DNA from: Paludibacteraceae bacterium
Lineage (GTDB): Bacteria; Bacteroidota; Bacteroidia; Bacteroidales; Paludibacteraceae
DNA: 34,358 nt
Direction of reading: 5' to 3'
NCBI GenBank assembly: GCA_017628395.1
Contig: JAGBZD010000123.1
Location: forward strand, 1-34,358
Under the pieces are notes generated by a model, which was not told the origin of the DNA, searched no databases, and was given only the letters and a program-made list of their open reading frames with translations. Shown in pieces: positions 31,386 through 34,358 of the stretch. The position numbers and the translations under genes are program-made. Each line of letters starts with the position of its first letter. The stretch's first letter is position 1.

Positions 31386-34184
31386 ATGGCTATTAAACTT
31401 ATCAAAGCTTGTAAAGAATTAAACATCGGCATGTCCACCGCCGTGGAATTCTGTAAAAGGCAGGGTAAGGAAATCGCTACGGATCCAAACACCCGTATCG
31501 AAGACGACTTATACCTACTGCTCGCTAAAGAATTCAACAAGGATATGGCGTTGAAGATAGAGGCGGAGCGTCAGGCGCAAGAGCGTCAAGGGCGAGAGAT
31601 ACTTAAGTCGGTAACTATAGATGAGCCCAAGAAACCTGAGCATATTCCTACCGAAATCCCCAAACCTAAGATGGTGGGTAAGATTGATCTTGATGCGGAT
31701 AAGAAGCGCAAGGCTGAGGAAGAGGCAGCTCGCAAAGCGGCTGAAGAGGCGCAAAAAGCCGAAGAAGCACGCATAGCAGCTGAAAAAGCTGCCGCAGAAG
31801 CTGCTGCCAAGGCCAAAGCCGAAGCGGAGAAAAAAGCGGCGCAAGAAGCACAAGCTGCTAAAGAGGCTGCTGAGAGAGCTATCGCTGAAGCCGCTAAGAA
31901 AGCAGAGCAAGCCGCTCAAGCAGCAGAAGAACCTGTTGAGCAGTCTAAAGAGGAGATATTCCGCTTGGGTAAACCTGTACTCAAAAACGCACCTAAAGTG
32001 TTGGGTAAGATTGATTTGAGTACAATCAATACAGCTACTCATCCTACCAAGAAAACCAAAGAGGAGAAGCGCAAAGAGCGCGAGGCTCGCGAACAACAAC
32101 GCAAAGCCAACAAGCCTGCTGCCAATAATAATGGCGGTGGCAAAGCGGCTGATGCGCCTAAAGATGGCGAGAAACGCAAGCGCGAACGCATCAAACAAAA
32201 CAAGGTGGACATCAATGATGCGCGCAATCAAAAACCTCAAAAGAAGAACGGAAAAGCCAAAGGTTTCAAGGTAGAGGTGGACGATGAGGCAGTACAACGC
32301 CAAATCAAAGAGACTATCCAACGCCTCCAAGGCAATAAGGGTAAGAGTACTACCAGCAAACATAAGCGTGAGCGTCGCGAACTCGAGCGCGAGAAGATGG
32401 CGCAAGAGCGCGCTGCGGAGCAAGAGCAAAGCAAGGTATTGAAACTCACCGAGTTTGTGACCGCTAACGACCTCGCTGTGATGATGAATGTGCCTGTGAC
32501 CAAGGTCATCGGTACTTGTATGATGCTCGGCGTGATGGTAAGTATCAACCAGCGTCTTGACGCGGAAACCATCAACCTCGTGGCTGAGGAGTTTGGCTTC
32601 TCTACCGAGTTCGTTTCTGCCGAGGTGGTAGAGGAAATCAATGCCGACGAGGTGATCAACGACGAGGATATCACCTCTCGCTGTCCAATTGTGACGGTCA
32701 TGGGCCATGTGGACCACGGTAAAACATCGCTCCTTGACCATATCCGTAATGCGAATGTGATTGCGGGTGAGGCAGGTGGTATTACCCAGCACATTGGTGC
32801 ATACAATGTGCAACTCAAGAATGGTCAGCATATCACTTTCCTTGATACCCCTGGTCACGAGGCGTTTACCGCCATGCGTGCCCGTGGTGCGAAGGTAACG
32901 GATATCGCGATTATCATTGTCGCTGCTGATGACGCAGTCATGCCACAGACTATTGAGGCTATCAACCACGCACAAGCCGCGGGCGTACCTATGATCTTCG
33001 CTATCAACAAGTGCGATAAACCTACGGCTAACCCTGAGAAAATTAAAGAACAACTCTCTGGTATGAATATCCTCGTAGAGGATTGGGGTGGTTCTTACCA
33101 ATGCCAACATATCTCAGCTAAGAAGGGTGAAGGCGTCTTTGAACTGCTGGAGAAAGTGCTTCTCGAAGCCGAGATGCTCGAACTCAAAGCTAACCCTAAC
33201 CGCCGTGCCAAGGGCTCTATCATTGAGTCTTCGCTCGACAAAGGTCGTGGCTATGTAGCTACTATCCTTGTGCAAGATGGTACACTCCACCATGGCGATA
33301 TTGTCCTCGCAGGTGTATATCATGGTAAGATCAAAGCCATGTTCAACGAGCGTGGACAACGCATCCAACAAGCCCTTCCTGGCGAACCATGTCTTATCCT
33401 TGGTCTCAACGGCGCACCTCAAGCGGGTGACGAGTTCAATGTGATGGCTACTGAGCAAGAGGCACGCGAGATTGCTAACAAACGCGAGCAACTCCAACGC
33501 GAGATGTCGCTTCGCACCAAGAAGCATGTCGGATTGGACGAGATTGGTCGTCGTTTGGCTATTGGCGACTTCAAAGAACTCAATATCATCGTCAAAGGTG
33601 ATGTGGACGGCTCTGTGGAAGCACTCAAAGACTCGCTCATTAAACTCTCTACCGAGAATATCCAAGTCAATGTTATCCACGGCGCTGTGGGTGCTATCTC
33701 TGACTCTGATGTCCTTTTGGCTGCAGCTTCTGATGCGATTATCGTTGGTTTCAATGTGCGTCCTACCAGCACAGCGCGTAAGATGGCAGAGAACGAGGAA
33801 GTGGATATCCGTATTTATTCCATCATCTACGATACCATCAACGAGATCAAGTCTGCTATGGCGGGTATGCTCTCGCCAGAGATCAAAGAGGAGGTTACTG
33901 CTACCCTTGAGGTATTGCAAACCTTCCGTATCTCCAAGGTGGGTACGATTGCTGGTTGTATCGTGCGTGAGGGTAAAGCTAAGCGTGCTAATAAGTGCCG
34001 CGTAATCCGTGACGGTATCGTAATCCATACTGGCGAACTCTCTTCGCTCAAGCATGGTAAAGACGATATCAAGGAAGCAGGTCTCAACATGGAGTGCGGT
34101 TTGAGCATCAAGAGCTACAACGACATCGTTGAAGGCGACCTCATTGAGACCTACGAGGAAATCGAGGTAGCAAAGACCTTGTAA
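31386..34184 (+). CDS. infB: Translation initiation factor IF-2
   Basis: The 932-residue GTPase brings initiator tRNA to the 30S subunit. An N-terminal domain ([20 protein letters not shown]) is followed by a long Ala/Lys/Glu-rich coiled linker (residues about 95-330), a second N-terminal domain ([19 protein letters not shown]), then the GTPase: G1 GHVDHGKTS (about residue 440), G3 DTPGHEAF, G4 NKCDKP, G5 SAKKGEG. Beta-barrel domains II to IV complete it. I start at the ATG at 31386; the TTG upstream would be inside the leader. The leader copy upstream suggests separate translational control from nusA. Confidence 0.97.
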   Translation: MAIKLIKACKELNIGMSTAVEFCKRQGKEIATDPNTRIEDDLYLLLAKEFNKDMALKIEAERQAQERQGREILKSVTIDEPKKPEHIPTEIPKPKMVGKIDLDADKKRKAEEEAARKAAEEAQKAEEARIAAEKAAAEAAAKAKAEAEKKAAQEAQAAKEAAERAIAEAAKKAEQAAQAAEEPVEQSKEEIFRLGKPVLKNAPKVLGKIDLSTINTATHPTKKTKEEKRKEREAREQQRKANKPAANNNGGGKAADAPKDGEKRKRERIKQNKVDINDARNQKPQKKNGKAKGFKVEVDDEAVQRQIKETIQRLQGNKGKSTTSKHKRERRELEREKMAQERAAEQEQSKVLKLTEFVTANDLAVMMNVPVTKVIGTCMMLGVMVSINQRLDAETINLVAEEFGFSTEFVSAEVVEEINADEVINDEDITSRCPIVTVMGHVDHGKTSLLDHIRNANVIAGEAGGITQHIGAYNVQLKNGQHITFLDTPGHEAFTAMRARGAKVTDIAIIIVAADDAVMPQTIEAINHAQAAGVPMIFAINKCDKPTANPEKIKEQLSGMNILVEDWGGSYQCQHISAKKGEGVFELLEKVLLEAEMLELKANPNRRAKGSIIESSLDKGRGYVATILVQDGTLHHGDIVLAGVYHGKIKAMFNERGQRIQQALPGEPCLILGLNGAPQAGDEFNVMATEQEAREIANKREQLQREMSLRTKKHVGLDEIGRRLAIGDFKELNIIVKGDVDGSVEALKDSLIKLSTENIQVNVIHGAVGAISDSDVLLAAASDAIIVGFNVRPTSTARKMAENEEVDIRIYSIIYDTINEIKSAMAGMLSPEIKEEVTATLEVLQTFRISKVGTIAGCIVREGKAKRANKCRVIRDGIVIHTGELSSLKHGKDDIKEAGLNMECGLSIKSYNDIVEGDLIETYEEIEVAKTL

Positions 34185-34198
34185 TAAATAATATAGCC

Positions 34199-34243
34199 AG
34201 TTAGTTCTACTAGTGTACCTAGTTCCACTAGCTTAACTAGTCC
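34199..34243 (+). repeat. Degenerate repeat with actag core after infB
   Basis: Words agttctactagt, gtacctagt, tccactagc and ttaactagt follow one another in steps of about 9-10 bp. No clear terminator or promoter is visible between infB and the next gene. Confidence 0.55.
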
Positions 34244-34282
34244 AAAAACGAGTAATAAACAACTTTTTAAATAACTACGAAT

Positions 34283-34358
34283 ATGAAAGATCTTAAAGGC
34301 ACAAAGACCGAAGCCAACCTATGGGAGGCATTCGCAGGCGAATCGAAAGCTCGCAACA
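34283..34358 (+). CDS. rbr: Rubrerythrin, N-terminal fragment cut by window end
   Basis: Only 25 residues are visible: MKDLKGTKTEANLWEAFAGE followed by SKARN. This matches the very conserved start of rubrerythrin (KGTKTExNLxxAFAGESxARN), a di-iron peroxide reductase of anaerobes; the Glu of GESxARN is a di-iron ligand. The rest lies beyond the window. No Bacteroidota promoter is seen in the 98-bp gap after infB, so readthrough or an unusual promoter is possible. Confidence 0.85.
   Translation, partial: MKDLKGTKTEANLWEAFAGESKARN

Noticed and set aside
31515..33110. 531-codon open frame opposite infB
   Set aside because: It is the antisense of the Ala/Lys/Glu-rich IF-2 linker and GTPase. The low-complexity Leu/Phe/Ser composition is explained by the sense strand codon pattern.
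33114..34055. 313-codon open frame opposite the 3' half of infB
   Set aside because: Antisense shadow of a highly conserved gene; no recognisable domain and no promoter.

Overview
The window is chromosomal DNA from a member of the Bacteroidota, most likely order Bacteroidales. The evidence is Bacteroidota-type promoters (TTTG or CTTG, a 20-nt spacer, then TAnnTTTG), absence of Shine-Dalgarno sequences, Omp28 and DUF6029 families, a PorE-like type IX secretion (T9SS) protein, canonical and variant T9SS-like C-terminal tails, and the rimP-nusA-infB order. I cannot name a genus; an uncultured gut or rumen lineage is plausible. No rRNA, tRNA, CRISPR array, transposase or phage gene was seen.

Layout. 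(1) 1-4793, plus: a 5'-truncated gene, a terminator, then a promoter and two genes for exported beta-rich proteins sharing a C-terminal tail. (2) 4975-11379, minus: a six-gene operon (TlpA-like thioredoxin, DUF6029 barrel, Omp28-like lipoprotein, T9SS-tailed protein, two Omp28-like proteins), convergent with block 1 across a two-way terminator. (3) 11464-13981, minus: glyA and rlmN, separated by a large inverted-repeat structure. (4) 14169-15365, plus: an aminotransferase. (5) 15362-21820, minus: a tight run of small membrane protein, PorE-like lipoprotein, thyA, folA, S9 peptidase and fabG. (6) 22212-29245, plus: bactofilin, DUF1015, OmpH/Skp, sugar transferase, Wzi-like protein and GT2, a set suited to envelope and surface polysaccharide assembly. 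(7) 29354-34184, plus: rimP-nusA-infB. (8) 34283-end: start of rubrerythrin.

Two signals stand out. First, the gaps before nusA and infB each carry a copy of the same structured leader of about 130 nt. The copies differ mainly where base changes on one side of a stem are compensated on the other, and both end just before the start codon. This is the best candidate for an undescribed regulatory RNA. Second, short repeats with 7-bp periodicity and a partly shared vocabulary occur at about ten sites. They lie between genes and also in frame inside conserved genes (rlmN, the S9 peptidase, the PorE-like gene, DUF6029), culminating in a 35-bp (5 x 7) array of eight copies at 23911-24181. Shorter arrays with 9- to 11-bp periods are also present.

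Exported proteins of blocks 1 and 2 share a C-terminal tail that looks like the two halves of the canonical T9SS tail in reversed order. With the PorE-like gene nearby, this suggests surface-displayed, thioredoxin-fold Omp28 cargo. All calls come from reading the sequence; no database search was run.
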